DNA of 51,300 nucleotides from Agrilactobacillus yilanensis (GCF_003946725.1 NZ_RHOY01000022.1:1-51300), one strand, 5' to 3'; shown: positions 26,271-35,467, counted from the stretch's first letter. Notes: a model not told the origin generated them from the letters alone. Numbers and translations: made by a program.

Positions 26271-26955
26271 CGCTGATTTCCCCTTTCATTAACGCAAGTG
26301 TTGCTTTTAAATCTGCTAACTGTTCCTGATTTGCTGTTATTGTAGCCAAAATGGCTGCTAACTGCGGCTGATCAGGTTTTTTTTGCTGCAATTGGACTAA
26401 CCGCTGGACGAACCAGTCTGTCTGCGCCGTAAAATTGGTCGCCGTCATCGTTAAATATTGTTGATACTGGATTAAAAGCCGCTGTTTTTGAATTTCGGTC
26501 AAATAACTAAATTGGCTAATGATTAATGGCGTGCGGTAAGTCATCTGCAATTTATGGGCCAATGCCTGATAGGGCCGAAGAATTTCAGCTAATGTAAATT
26601 GTTCACTGCCGCCGGGATCAAACTGTTTTTCTGCCGTACCTGTCGCAACAACTAATCCTAACGTTTTACCGGTATAATTAGGTAGCCGTTCTTCATCTTT
26701 AGTTTGTAAAACCTGATCTAACCACGCTTTTAAAGCGGTTGGCGCACTATACCAATACAATGGAAATTGAAAAATAATTTGCGTATGGGCGGCTAATATA
26801 GCCCGTTCTTTGGCAACATCTATCTGATAGTCCGGATAAAGCTGGTCCAAAACGTGATAAGTCACATCCGGCATCAGCTGGCCGCTTGCTTTTAAAAAAT
26901 TTTGGGTGGGTGAACCGTCAAAATCAGGATGCGCCACAATAACAAGAGTTTTCAA
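26257..26955 (-). CDS. NAD(P)H-dependent flavodoxin-fold oxidoreductase (KefF/NQO-like)
   Basis: A 232-residue protein. The N-terminus MKTLVIVAHPDFDGSPTQNFL and the block IIFQFPLYWYSAPTALKAWLDQVL are characteristic of the NQO1/KefF/YwrO flavoprotein family, which reduces quinones with NAD(P)H. The C-terminal ~50 residues are a Gln/Leu-rich helical tail beyond the usual fold. It begins 5 bp after sbcC and is evidently co-transcribed; no functional link to DNA repair is known. Confidence 0.82.
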   Translation of the reverse strand: MKTLVIVAHPDFDGSPTQNFLKASGQLMPDVTYHVLDQLYPDYQIDVAKERAILAAHTQIIFQFPLYWYSAPTALKAWLDQVLQTKDEERLPNYTGKTLGLVVATGTAEKQFDPGGSEQFTLAEILRPYQALAHKLQMTYRTPLIISQFSYLTEIQKQRLLIQYQQYLTMTATNFTAQTDWFVQRLVQLQQKKPDQPQLAAILATITANQEQLADLKATLALMKGEISDGSN

Positions 26956-26960
26956 TAAAA

Positions 26961-29900
26961 TCAGCGCCTTTCTTCAGGAGGTAAGATGAGCCTTGTATGA
27001 CTACGGCCATCTTGGTTGGAAATAACTTGAATTTGACAGGGAATCTCGGTTTTTAAAGCTGTCACATGGCTAATAATCCCAATAAGCCGATGCTGTCCTT
27101 CTAAATTACGCAAGGCCGCCATCACTGTTTGTAGCGCTTCTTGGTCCAAAGAGCCAAAACCTTCGTCAATAAATAAAGCATCAATCGTGATCCCGCCAGC
27201 TTGGTTTTGGATGACTTCGCCCAGTGCTAAGGCTAGACTTAACGCTGCAATAAAGCTTTCCCCACCGGATAATGTATGCACACTGCGGGTCTGCCCTACG
27301 TTATCATCATAAACATCAATTTCTAAACCGGTATTTTTTTGATGACTGCCCGGTGCCACGTGAATCTCCAAGTTATAACGGCCGGAACTCAATTGATGTA
27401 AATGGCCATTTGCAACTTGTAAAATTTCTAATAGGTAGGTCCGTAAAACATACCGCTCTAGGCTAAGTTTTAATTCACCGCCGCCGCGGATCACACCGAC
27501 TAATTGTTGTAATTGATGTAAATCAGCGGCTTGCGTGCCCAAAGCTGTCAAATCAGTCTGAACACGATCGACAATCGCTTGATTTAAAACAAATTGTTCA
27601 TTTTCATTTTTTTGACGGGCCGTTAATTTAGTAAGGGCTTCTTGCGCTGCCAAAATCTGCTGTTGCAGCGCTTGTAAATCAAGCTGTGGTTTATCTGCAA
27701 TAAAATCTTGATGCGCTTTGATTTGTCCTTGTAAGGTGGTCTGTTCTTGGGCATAGGCGGTGATGGTTTCATTTTTAGCTTCTAAAGTTGGCACTTGGGC
27801 AAGCAGCGCTTCAAAAGCAGCCCAATCAGCGGTTTGGAAATAGGTCTTTAAGATGGCGGTCAATTTTTCTTGTGTTTCGATCAATTGCTGCTGCAGGGCT
27901 TGACCTTGTGTCTTTAAACTAACGGCGGTTGTTTGGGCTTGCGTTAGTGCCGTTTGGGCCTGACTTAAAGTGTCTGTTGCGGCTTTTTTCTGTTTTTCAA
28001 AGGTATCAATAACTTGGGCCAATTGCTGTAAGTGGGCATCTAACTGGGCTAGATCCTCAAAATCACTAGGCAGCTGCGCTTTATTATCTTCTGACTGCGT
28101 TGTAATTTTTTGTAACTGTTGCATTGTCGCATCATATTGGGTTTGCTGCGCTGTTAACTGGGTGGTTAAAGTTTGTAAATCGGCCGCTAATTGTGTTTGC
28201 GTCTGCTTTGCTTGCTGGCCTTGGATCAACTGCTGTGCTATAGCTTTTGTTTCGGCGGCTAAGGCTGTTTTGGCTTGGGTCAGTTTTGTACTTAAAGTGG
28301 CCAAATCCTCAGTAGCTGTCATAATTTCAGCAGAAATTAAAGCTTGATTTAATGTGGCAATGTCTTGCGTTTGGGCCGTTTTGCCTTGTGTCAGCTGCTG
28401 TTTAGCTTGCTGCAAGTTGGTTTTTAATTCTGTCAAAGCTGTACTTTGCGTTTGGAAATTTAAATCGGCCTGCTTCACCGCTGCCGCAGTGACCGGTGCT
28501 GCCATCGCCGTTACTGCCGGTTTGGGATGATCGGTACTGCCGCAAATCGGACAAGGTGTCCCCGGTTGTAACTGCTGCACAAGTTCTGCAATTTGATTCG
28601 TGAGCCGTTGCTCCGTTAAAGTTTCCTTTTCAATTTTAGCAGCGGCCACAGCAGCCTCTAAGGTTATTTGTTGTTGTTCTTGCTGCTGAATTTTTTGACT
28701 GGCTGCTTGTAATTCTATTTGTTGTTGCTGCAAAGTTTGGCTTGTTGTTTGCCAATCTTTGAGACTTTGCTGTCGCTGTTGTTGGACTTGTTGTTGTAAT
28801 TCCAGTGCCGGTAGTTCATTAATTTGAGCTTGCAGCTGGGCTTGTTGGGCCGTTTTAGTAGTTAAAGCCTGTTGTAACTGGGTCAGCTGCTGTTGTTGGG
28901 CATCGCTGGTTGTTTGCAGCTGTTGTTGCTGCGCCTTGAGTGTGGCCACTTTTTGAAATTGCGGCCGTTGCTGGGTTTCTAAAGTCTGTTGCTGCTGTCG
29001 TTGCTGTTGGACTGCTTGTTGGGCGTCATAAACCGCCGCGGCTGTTTGGGCCTGTGTTAATGCCGCTGTCGCCGTCTGAATTTGGGTCTGTTGGTCAATT
29101 TGTGCTTGCTGATTGGCAGCGACTTGTTGCTGCAGTGCTTGATAATGCGCATAATCTGCCGCATGTTTATCCGCCCAGTGCAGCTGAGTTACTTGCGCTT
29201 TTAAAGTTTCAATGGCCGGCGCTTGCTGCATTAAGGCGGTTTGCTGAACCTTTAAATCAGCTAATTCTTGGATTTGCTGATTTCTAATCTGGCCTTCTTT
29301 TAATTGTGTTGTTTGCACTTGGATACTTTGTTGCTGCTGCGCAATTTCTTGCGCCAAGGCATTCAGCTGAATTTGCGCCTGTTGCTGTTGCAGCGTCAAA
29401 GCGTCCAGCTGTTCTTGAGGCGTTTGGTTGGCTAAATTTTCAGGTGCTGACTGCCATTGAATCTGCTTTAAATTCGCTTCAATATTGTTCTGCCGGGCTT
29501 CATTTTTATGATTCATCGCCTTAAGCTGGTCATTTAATAAGCTGCTCCAATTTTGATACAACTGGGTTTTAAACACTTTTCGCAATAAGACTTCTTTATC
29601 TGGACTCGGTGCGGTTAAAAATTTACGAAACTCACCTTGTGGCAGCAAAATAATCTGCACAAATTGGGCCCGGGTAATTTGTAAGATTGCCAAAATTCTA
29701 GGGCCAATGTCGTTTATTTTTGTGATCTCTTCAATTTTTTTGTCAGCTTGATAGATCTCTAAACGACCTCTTGCGGCCACTTCCCTTGTCCCGGAACCGC
29801 GTTTTTTTTGAACGATTTGCTTTGGCCAGCGACTAATTTTATAAGTTTTTCCTTGATGTTCAAAGACTAACGTCACTTGTGTTTCTTCAGTCCCCGTGGC

Positions 29901-30107
29901 AAAATTTGCCCGCAAGCTTTCGGCGGATCGATCTTCAGTGGCACTATCGCCGTATAGCGCATAAGTCAGCCCATCAAAAATAGTGGTTTTCCCGCTGCCG
30001 GTTTCACCAGAGATTAGAAACAGTGTTGTTTGCGCGAGCTTTTCAAAATCAATTACTTCTGAAGCATATGGTCCAAAATTGGTTAAAGTCAGTTTTAAAG
30101 GTCGCAT
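26961..30107 (-). CDS. sbcC: Exonuclease SbcC (Rad50-like ATPase)
   Basis: Partner of SbcD in the complex that cleaves DNA hairpins and protein-blocked ends. The 1048 residues have Walker A GETGSGKTT near residue 35, long coiled coils, and a zinc hook CPICGSTDHPKP at the centre. A second coiled coil follows, then the C-terminal signature LSGGESFIAALSLALALGE with Walker B ALFIDEGFGSLD. The coiled coils are extremely glutamine-rich (repeated QQQ runs). The start ATG shares one base with the sbcD stop (TAATG). Confidence 0.94.
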   Translation of the reverse strand: MRPLKLTLTNFGPYASEVIDFEKLAQTTLFLISGETGSGKTTIFDGLTYALYGDSATEDRSAESLRANFATGTEETQVTLVFEHQGKTYKISRWPKQIVQKKRGSGTREVAARGRLEIYQADKKIEEITKINDIGPRILAILQITRAQFVQIILLPQGEFRKFLTAPSPDKEVLLRKVFKTQLYQNWSSLLNDQLKAMNHKNEARQNNIEANLKQIQWQSAPENLANQTPQEQLDALTLQQQQAQIQLNALAQEIAQQQQSIQVQTTQLKEGQIRNQQIQELADLKVQQTALMQQAPAIETLKAQVTQLHWADKHAADYAHYQALQQQVAANQQAQIDQQTQIQTATAALTQAQTAAAVYDAQQAVQQQRQQQQTLETQQRPQFQKVATLKAQQQQLQTTSDAQQQQLTQLQQALTTKTAQQAQLQAQINELPALELQQQVQQQRQQSLKDWQTTSQTLQQQQIELQAASQKIQQQEQQQITLEAAVAAAKIEKETLTEQRLTNQIAELVQQLQPGTPCPICGSTDHPKPAVTAMAAPVTAAAVKQADLNFQTQSTALTELKTNLQQAKQQLTQGKTAQTQDIATLNQALISAEIMTATEDLATLSTKLTQAKTALAAETKAIAQQLIQGQQAKQTQTQLAADLQTLTTQLTAQQTQYDATMQQLQKITTQSEDNKAQLPSDFEDLAQLDAHLQQLAQVIDTFEKQKKAATDTLSQAQTALTQAQTTAVSLKTQGQALQQQLIETQEKLTAILKTYFQTADWAAFEALLAQVPTLEAKNETITAYAQEQTTLQGQIKAHQDFIADKPQLDLQALQQQILAAQEALTKLTARQKNENEQFVLNQAIVDRVQTDLTALGTQAADLHQLQQLVGVIRGGGELKLSLERYVLRTYLLEILQVANGHLHQLSSGRYNLEIHVAPGSHQKNTGLEIDVYDDNVGQTRSVHTLSGGESFIAALSLALALGEVIQNQAGGITIDALFIDEGFGSLDQEALQTVMAALRNLEGQHRLIGIISHVTALKTEIPCQIQVISNQDGRSHTRLILPPEERR

Positions 30108-31228
30108 TATTCCACCGCCTTATTTGCTTCAGCCAGCGCCTTTTTGGCCCACTGCAGCTGTTTTTCCGTTAAATCTTCCTTGGCAATTTCCTCATAAAAA
30201 TCGCTCAATAACGTTAAAGGTGCTTTATGTTCAAGTGTTTTTTGCTGTAATGTCTCTGGTAAGGTGTAGCCGTTAGCCCGGTCTAAACTCAAAATGTTTT
30301 TATAAACGGTTTTTAAACGGGCCATCACGTCTGGAATTGGCTTCACATCCGTTAAGGTTAAGCCAAAATAATCCGTTAACGGTAAGGCTTCATAAAAAGC
30401 CGGCGTCATTAATTCATCAAAGCTGGCCGTGAGCTTATGCACATCATGTAACGGCTTTAATGGGATAAAAGTCAACTGAAACGGTTCAGTATCCACAATA
30501 AAAACCCCTTTTTGCTGCTGGGCTTCAGATAATGAAAATTTGACTGGCGACCCGCTATACCGCATTTTCGGTTCGTGTAATGCATCTTTACCATGGAGAT
30601 GGCCTAAAGCCACATAATCAAAATCTCGTAAAGTAGCTGCTGGTACCGCCGCTAAGCCCCCCACCGTCAATTGTGTTTCTGAATCGGTCGTAGCACTACC
30701 TGAAACAAAAAAATGGGCGATTAAAATGTGTTTTTTAGTTGGATCGAATTTCGTTTTCATTTTAGCCACCACTGCCGCCACACATTGATCTAGCTGGACT
30801 AAGCCCGCATCATCAAAATACTGCTGCGCCGCAAACGGTTCAAAATAAGGTAATGAAAAAATTTGCGTATCCGCCAATTCAATCGGTTTAAATGCCGCTT
30901 CTAGTTGCGTCACCATATAAAATTGAGTCGCCGGATACCAAGGTGCGCCAGTGGCTAATCGAGTGGCACTGTCATGGTTGCCGGAAATCGCATAGATTGG
31001 CAAATGATCGGTTAAATTCAGTTTTTGAATCATTTCATTCAACGTCGTCACTGCTGTTTCTGCAGGTAAACTGCGATCGTATAAGTCTCCCGCCAACAAA
31101 ATACCATCTACGTGCTGATCCAAAGCAATCTGCTCAATTTGGGCAAACGCTGTTTTTTGTGCCTCGGTTAGATCATAACCGTATAAGCGCCGGCCAATGT
31201 GCCAATCTGCTGTATGTAAAAAACGCAT
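30107..31228 (-). CDS. sbcD: Exonuclease subunit SbcD (Mre11-like)
   Basis: A 373-residue Mn-dependent nuclease subunit. The phosphoesterase motifs are complete: HTADWHIGRRLYG, LLAGDLYDRS, ISGNHDSATRL, and the later IAHFF and ALGHLHGKD. I start at ATG 31228 (MRFLHTADW) with GGAGGC upstream; the open frame upstream of it lacks family similarity. It is the first gene of sbcD-sbcC-reductase-small protein. SbcCD cuts long palindromes, which is of interest given the many hairpin repeats nearby. Confidence 0.95.
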   Translation of the reverse strand: MRFLHTADWHIGRRLYGYDLTEAQKTAFAQIEQIALDQHVDGILLAGDLYDRSLPAETAVTTLNEMIQKLNLTDHLPIYAISGNHDSATRLATGAPWYPATQFYMVTQLEAAFKPIELADTQIFSLPYFEPFAAQQYFDDAGLVQLDQCVAAVVAKMKTKFDPTKKHILIAHFFVSGSATTDSETQLTVGGLAAVPAATLRDFDYVALGHLHGKDALHEPKMRYSGSPVKFSLSEAQQQKGVFIVDTEPFQLTFIPLKPLHDVHKLTASFDELMTPAFYEALPLTDYFGLTLTDVKPIPDVMARLKTVYKNILSLDRANGYTLPETLQQKTLEHKAPLTLLSDFYEEIAKEDLTEKQLQWAKKALAEANKAVE

Positions 31229-31303
31229 TTTTCTGCCTCCATTTAGGTCGTGTGTTATCCCGATTATAGCATAATTTTTAGAACGTACGTTTGATTTATT
31301 TGT

Positions 31304-31337
31304 AAAAAATAGCCGATGTTTCAAGTACACATCAGCT
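31304..31337 (-). terminator. Terminator of the psiE operon
   Basis: Minus strand AGCTGATGT/ACATCGGCT hairpin followed by ATTTTTTA, 11 bp after the psiE stop. Confidence 0.82.
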
Positions 31338-31347
31338 AATACTTAAT

Positions 31348-31803
31348 TCATAAGTTTTCTTCTTTGTCTTTTGATTTCTCTTTTTTCTGATAAGGATGCT
31401 GATAAGTCGGCCGTTCACCAGTAATTTGTAGTGCAATTAACGTTGCCACCAATAGGAAAATCGCAACCGATAAAATTAACGTCTCCATGGCATTATCATG
31501 AACAACCATCTCTTGACGCAAAATTGCGGTAATCGCAATATAAATCAAATAACGAATTGGAATATGCCGATCTTCATCCACATATTTTTTGATCATCATT
31601 GTAAACTCAAAATACATAAAAAAGGATAAGCTGCCATGAATAATTGTCTCAAAAGAATTTTTATCAAAGTGCGCAAAAGTAGACTGTCCTAAAACATAAA
31701 GCTGTTTAAACATGGCGATAATCATTAAGCCTGCTAAAATCATTAAAATGATATCTAAAATGGCATTTGTAATGATTCGAATAACTTTCTCAAAAGCATC
31801 CAT
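31348..31803 (-). CDS. PsiE-family membrane protein
   Basis: A 151-residue protein with four hydrophobic helices (ILDIILMILAGLMIIAMF, FFMYFEFTMMI, YLIYIAITAIL and LILSVAIFLLVATLIAL), and VDEDRHIPIRYLIYIAITAILR, the best conserved PsiE block. The tail is highly charged. The family is phosphate-starvation inducible in E. coli, but its molecular role is unknown. It is the last gene after the HNH protein and probably co-transcribed. Confidence 0.88.
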   Translation of the reverse strand: MDAFEKVIRIITNAILDIILMILAGLMIIAMFKQLYVLGQSTFAHFDKNSFETIIHGSLSFFMYFEFTMMIKKYVDEDRHIPIRYLIYIAITAILRQEMVVHDNAMETLILSVAIFLLVATLIALQITGERPTYQHPYQKKEKSKDKEENL

Positions 31804-31823
31804 GATTCAGTTCACCCCATTGG

Positions 31824-32708
31824 TTATAAGTCTGCGACTTTAGCTTGTGTTACTACAAAGTCGTGCTTTAAATCAATTAATTTTTGATAATCACTTTGTC
31901 CACTGTCATAAACGAACTGTAAAGTCTTTGCCTTTTGTCGAAATTGTGCTAATGCTGGATCTTTAGGGTCGTTACTCAAATGCTGCTGAGCGGCTAACTG
32001 CTGCCGATTCGCATCAATTAATTGCTGCAAATGCTGCTGCAGCTTTTCAAACTGCACTAACTGCTGATTAAGTGCTGTAACTTGCTGGTTCAACGCCATA
32101 AATTGTTGGTAAGGCATATCCCCCTTTAAACGATTGCACTCTGAACACGCTAATGTTAAATTGTGCAAACGATTATCTTGACTGATAAAAACAGGGTCCT
32201 TATGATCCACACTTGTCCCGTATCGACCACAATATTGACAAGTATAATGATACTTTTCCCGAATCAGCTGTCGTGTCGTGTAATCCAAATGATTCTGGTG
32301 GAAAACACCGCCAAGTTCAAACCCCAGCTGCGTCAAATCACGCACAAAATCCCCTGTTGTTTCAAAATCACGCGCTCCATCTTCAATGGCCAGCACTTGT
32401 TTTGAAAAAGCAAGCAATGAAACGGCCTGTTTCAACGCTGCAGGGCTTGTCTGATAGCTTTGAATCAAACTGGTTAATAATTTTTTTTGATGCCTGGATA
32501 ACGCTAAATTAGGCTGTTCTTGTATGGCTGTCTGCCCCGTATAAGGCCGCTTCAACGCCTGCGCCAAATAATATGCATCGCCATTATAAAAATCAGCCGC
32601 ACGTAACGACCGCTGACGGCAAAAATGACACAAGCTTTGATAACCTTCAGCCACCTCAAAAAAAGTTGCCTGCAGCGTTAACCCGCAATAAGGACAACGT
32701 AAATGCAT
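31824..32708 (-). CDS. HNH endonuclease-domain protein with N-terminal zinc ribbon
   Basis: A 294-residue protein. Residues 5-30 have CPYC...CHFC, a likely zinc ribbon. Residues 155-196 form an HNH nuclease fold: YTCQYCGRYGTSVDHKDP with Cys157/Cys160 and His169, Asn183, then CSECNRLKG with Cys188/Cys191. A Gln-rich helical coiled region follows. The start codon directly follows the stop of the preceding gene (TAGATG), so the two are coupled. It could act in defence or repair, or be a general HNH protein; sequence does not decide. Confidence 0.8.
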   Translation of the reverse strand: MHLRCPYCGLTLQATFFEVAEGYQSLCHFCRQRSLRAADFYNGDAYYLAQALKRPYTGQTAIQEQPNLALSRHQKKLLTSLIQSYQTSPAALKQAVSLLAFSKQVLAIEDGARDFETTGDFVRDLTQLGFELGGVFHQNHLDYTTRQLIREKYHYTCQYCGRYGTSVDHKDPVFISQDNRLHNLTLACSECNRLKGDMPYQQFMALNQQVTALNQQLVQFEKLQQHLQQLIDANRQQLAAQQHLSNDPKDPALAQFRQKAKTLQFVYDSGQSDYQKLIDLKHDFVVTQAKVADL

Positions 32709-33035
32709 CTACCGAACCAACTCATCATAAACAAGCTCAATCTCGTGTTTACGGGTGGCAAAGTTAATCGCCGAAACCTCTTGCGTCAAAACTTTATCGT
32801 ATTCATCTAAAACATCATCCGGCAAAGGTGTGAAACTATGCAAAATATCAATCACCTCATCGACATCGTGAACCTCATCTAAATTCACAAACATCTGAAT
32901 TTTACTTAAAACATCCCGCAATAAATCCGTTAACACACTATTAGGCTTACCTGCGGCATCTGTCATTAGGATCTGTTGGACATAAACATCGCCATGATTC
33001 ACTTTTACCACTTTCAAAACATCAAACACCCGCAT
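32709..33035 (-). CDS. Uncharacterised 108-residue protein coupled to the HNH gene
   Basis: A small acidic protein (VLTDLLRDVLSKIQMFVNLDEVHDVDEVIDILHSF). I do not recognise the family. The preferred start is ATG 33035 (MRVFDVLKV), with GATGAGGG upstream; in-frame starts at 33044 and 33059 are possible but less well spaced. First gene of a 108-aa/HNH/psiE set, with a repeat cluster beginning 51 bp upstream. Confidence 0.65.
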   Translation of the reverse strand: MRVFDVLKVVKVNHGDVYVQQILMTDAAGKPNSVLTDLLRDVLSKIQMFVNLDEVHDVDEVIDILHSFTPLPDDVLDEYDKVLTQEVSAINFATRKHEIELVYDELVR

Positions 33036-33086
33036 AACCCTCATCCTTTCATCAATCAATTAACTAATTATAGCGCATTTTAGACA

Positions 33087-33203
33087 AGAGCGTGAAGGGG
33101 CACGATTTTGACTTCGAGTACTAACCTAGAATTATGAAATAAGCGTATTTCGCTTATGAATAATTCGTAGTTAGGTGAGAAGTCAGTGCCCCTGAACGCG
33201 TTT
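33087..33203 (+). repeat. Hairpin repeat, type A variant
   Basis: Second stem AGGGGCAC/GTGCCCCT, perfectly paired with both arms changed relative to the AGGGACAC/GTGTCCCT copies. First of five full copies and one stub in this cluster. Confidence 0.92.
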
Positions 33204-33319
33204 AGAGCGTGAACCAACACGGGTTGATTTCGTAATATAACCTAGACTTGGCAGATAGTCGCCTGCGACTAGCAACAAGGCGTAGTTATATGTAGAAATC
33301 AGTGTTGGTGAACGCGTTT
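33204..33319 (+). repeat. Hairpin repeat, type B variant
   Basis: Second stem ACCAACAC/GTGTTGGT, again compensated. Joined to the preceding A copy without spacer, as in the array at 1-1038. Confidence 0.92.
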
Positions 33320-33323
33320 ATAA

Positions 33324-33437
33324 AGAGCGTGAAGCCTCATGGTTTGGCTTCGCGTGTAACCTAGAATCTTGCCGGGTGTCGTTAGACACACAAGAGATTC
33401 GTAGTTATACAAGAAGACAATGAGGCTGAACGCGTTT
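33324..33437 (+). repeat. Hairpin repeat, type E
   Basis: 114 nt. Second stem AGCCTCAT/ATGAGGCT. Apical hairpin GAATC..GTGTC/GACAC..GATTC above the conserved CCTAG/CGTAG joint region. Confidence 0.9.
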
Positions 33438-33443
33438 AAGATC

Positions 33444-33559
33444 AGAGCGCGAATTGGAGCGGGAAAGCCTCGAGCGTAACCTAGACTTACTTATAAGCCC
33501 GGTCTTGGCTTATAAGTAAGGCGTAGTTATGTGAGAGCTTTGCTCCAGTGAGCGCATTT
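33444..33559 (+). repeat. Hairpin repeat, type D
   Basis: Second stem TGGAGC/GCTCCA, terminal stem GCGC/GCGC. Apical hairpin CTTACTTATAAG/CTTATAAGTAAG, the same apical module as in the chimeric copy at 22187. Confidence 0.9.
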
Positions 33560-33566
33560 CAAAACA

Positions 33567-33680
33567 AGAGCGTGAAGCCTCATGGTTTGGCTTCGCGTAT
33601 AACCTAGAATCTTGCCGGGTGTCGTTAGACACACAAGAGATTCGTAGTTATACAAGAAGACAATGAGGCTGAACGCGTTT
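33567..33680 (+). repeat. Hairpin repeat, type E (second copy)
   Basis: Near-identical to the copy at 33324, separated from it by the type D copy. Confidence 0.9.
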
Positions 33681-33685
33681 CAGCC

Positions 33686-33722
33686 AGAGCGTGAAGCCTC
33701 ATGATTTTGACTTCGAACACTA
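33686..33722 (+). repeat. Truncated hairpin repeat (5' arm only)
   Basis: Starts with the type E outer arm (AGAGCGTGAAGCCTCATG), then continues with the type A inner segment (ATTTTGACTTCGA). It stops before the joint, next to the serS terminator, with no 3' half. Confidence 0.75.
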
Positions 33723-33730
33723 CGCTTAGC

Positions 33731-33779
33731 CAAAAAAGCCGCTAGTTAATCCGACTTAACGGTTAACTAGTGGCTTTTC
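33731..33779 (-). terminator. Terminator of serS
   Basis: Minus strand AGCC-CTAGTTAA / TTAACTAG-GGCT stem followed by TTTTTTGG, 16 bp after the serS stop. Confidence 0.85.
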
Positions 33780-33794
33780 AAATAGCATTATAAA

Positions 33795-35066
33795 TTATTT
33801 AATAACTGTTGCACCATGCATGTAAGGTACTAAAACATCAGGAACTTTAACTGTGCCATCAGCTTGTTGGTAGTTTTCCAAAATAGCAGCAACTGTCCGG
33901 CCAACAGCTAAGCCAGAACCATTCAATGTATGCAAGTAATCAACCGTACCGTCTTCTTTACGGTAACGGATCATTGCCCGGCGTGCTTGGAAGTCCACAC
34001 AATCAGAGCAAGAACTAATTTCACGGTAAACACCTTGTTCTGGCATCCAAACTTCAACATCATAAGTTTTAGCAGAACTAAAGCCAGTATCCCCTGTAGA
34101 AAGCATAATCACGTGATGTGCTAAGCCTAAGCGTTTCAAAACTTCTTGCGCATCTAATGTCATTTTTTCTAATTCTTCAAAAGAATCTTCTGGTTTAGAG
34201 AACTTAACCATTTCAACTTTGTGGAATTGGTGCATCCGAATCAAACCACGGGTATCACGGCCGGCACTCCCAGCTTCAGAACGGAAACAAGGTGAAAAGG
34301 CAGTGAAGTAAATTGGTAAGTCTTTTTCATCTAAAATTTCTTGCGCATAGTAGTTGGTCAAAGGTACTTCGGCTGTAGGAATCAAAGTTTCGCCAGTAGA
34401 TTCAACAGTGTAAACATCTTCGCTGAATTTAGGGAATTGACCTGTCCCAAACATCGTTTGTGCATTAACCAAATATGGTGGAATAATTTCGTGATAGCCT
34501 TGTTCTTCAGTATGCAAATCTAACATGAAGTTATAAACTGCACGTTCCAACCGTGCACCAGCGTCTTTATAGTAGACAAACCGTGCCCCAGAAACTTTAG
34601 CAGCCCGTTCAAAGTTCAAAATATCTAAGTTTTCACCAATTTCCCAATGGGCTTTTGGTGTGAAATCAAATTCAGGAATATCGCCCCATTTACGAACTTC
34701 TACGTTGCTATCTTCATCAGGGCCGACAGGAATACCATCAGCTGGTAAGTTTGGTAAGCGAACTGCGATATAGTTTAATTGATCTGCAACTTCTTGTTGT
34801 TCTGCTTCAACAGCTGTTGTTTCAGCATTGATTTTTTTAACTTGTTTGATTAAAGCTTGGCCTTTTTCAGATTTTGGATCAGCTGCTTTAACTTGTGCAC
34901 TTAATTCATTTTTTTGACGTTTCAAATCGTCAACTTTGGCAATTGCTGTCCGATTTTGTTCGTCTAAAGCAATATATTCATCGACTTCTTTAGGATCGAC
35001 GCCTCTAGTCTTTAATTTTGCTTTAACTTCTTCTGGATGTTGACGGATAATTTTAGGATTGATCAT
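33795..35066 (-). CDS. serS: Seryl-tRNA synthetase
   Basis: Charges tRNA-Ser. A class II synthetase of 423 residues. An N-terminal coiled-coil arm (~30-100) is followed by the catalytic domain with motif 2 [25 protein letters not shown] and motif 3 [19 protein letters not shown]. Start ATG 35066 (MINPKIIRQ), with GGGGGCC upstream. A T-box leader and its own promoter lie upstream. Repeats and a terminator follow the gene. Confidence 0.97.
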   Translation of the reverse strand: MINPKIIRQHPEEVKAKLKTRGVDPKEVDEYIALDEQNRTAIAKVDDLKRQKNELSAQVKAADPKSEKGQALIKQVKKINAETTAVEAEQQEVADQLNYIAVRLPNLPADGIPVGPDEDSNVEVRKWGDIPEFDFTPKAHWEIGENLDILNFERAAKVSGARFVYYKDAGARLERAVYNFMLDLHTEEQGYHEIIPPYLVNAQTMFGTGQFPKFSEDVYTVESTGETLIPTAEVPLTNYYAQEILDEKDLPIYFTAFSPCFRSEAGSAGRDTRGLIRMHQFHKVEMVKFSKPEDSFEELEKMTLDAQEVLKRLGLAHHVIMLSTGDTGFSSAKTYDVEVWMPEQGVYREISSCSDCVDFQARRAMIRYRKEDGTVDYLHTLNGSGLAVGRTVAAILENYQQADGTVKVPDVLVPYMHGATVIK

Positions 35067-35192
35067 AATATGTGGCCCCCTGTTATTTTTTATATATCAA
35101 TTACGAAAATAAATTAGCTGAATCATACTTCTCTCATGTAATAAAACTTAAGCGTTGTCCGCAAACCGGTTTTGCAAACGTTCCTTGTCGAT

Positions 35193-35432
35193 CAAAAAAA
35201 CGAAAAAGCGCCCCACGACTTATCTAAGTCATGGGACGCCTGCGACGTGGTACCACCCAAGTTTATGCTAAAAAGCATTACTCTTAAGTATTATCGGACT
35301 TCTCCGGATTACCTTATCTCGGTTATCTACTAAGCAGTGGATTCAATAACAGCCGCTGGACAACTTGCACTAACCGTTGCCTCTCTAAACAGCTTTTGCT
35401 ATTTACTAATTGCTATTTTCGTGTTTGTTTAC
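35193..35432 (-). promoter_or_regulatory. T-box leader (tRNA-Ser) upstream of serS
   Basis: Minus strand carries AGAGAGGCAACGG (Stem I), a specifier region GAATCCA with the serine codon TCC at 35341-35339, and the T-box TTGGGTGGTACCACG (35250-35236). A terminator stem GCGTCCCATGACTT/AAGTCGTGGGGCGC (35230-35199) then precedes a T-rich tail. Uncharged tRNA-Ser should favour antitermination. Confidence 0.92.
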
Positions 35433-35438
35433 AGTCCT

Positions 35439-35467
35439 AATATAACAACTTTCGCGTGCGTTGTCAA
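35439..35467 (-). promoter_or_regulatory. Promoter of serS
   Basis: Minus strand consensus TTGACA (35467-35462) and TATATT (35444-35439) with a 17-bp spacer, immediately before the T-box leader. The remaining bases to 35549 show no further feature. Confidence 0.85.

Noticed and set aside
31824-33035. The HNH gene and its partner as part of a restriction-modification system
   Set aside because: No methyltransferase or specificity gene is present nearby.
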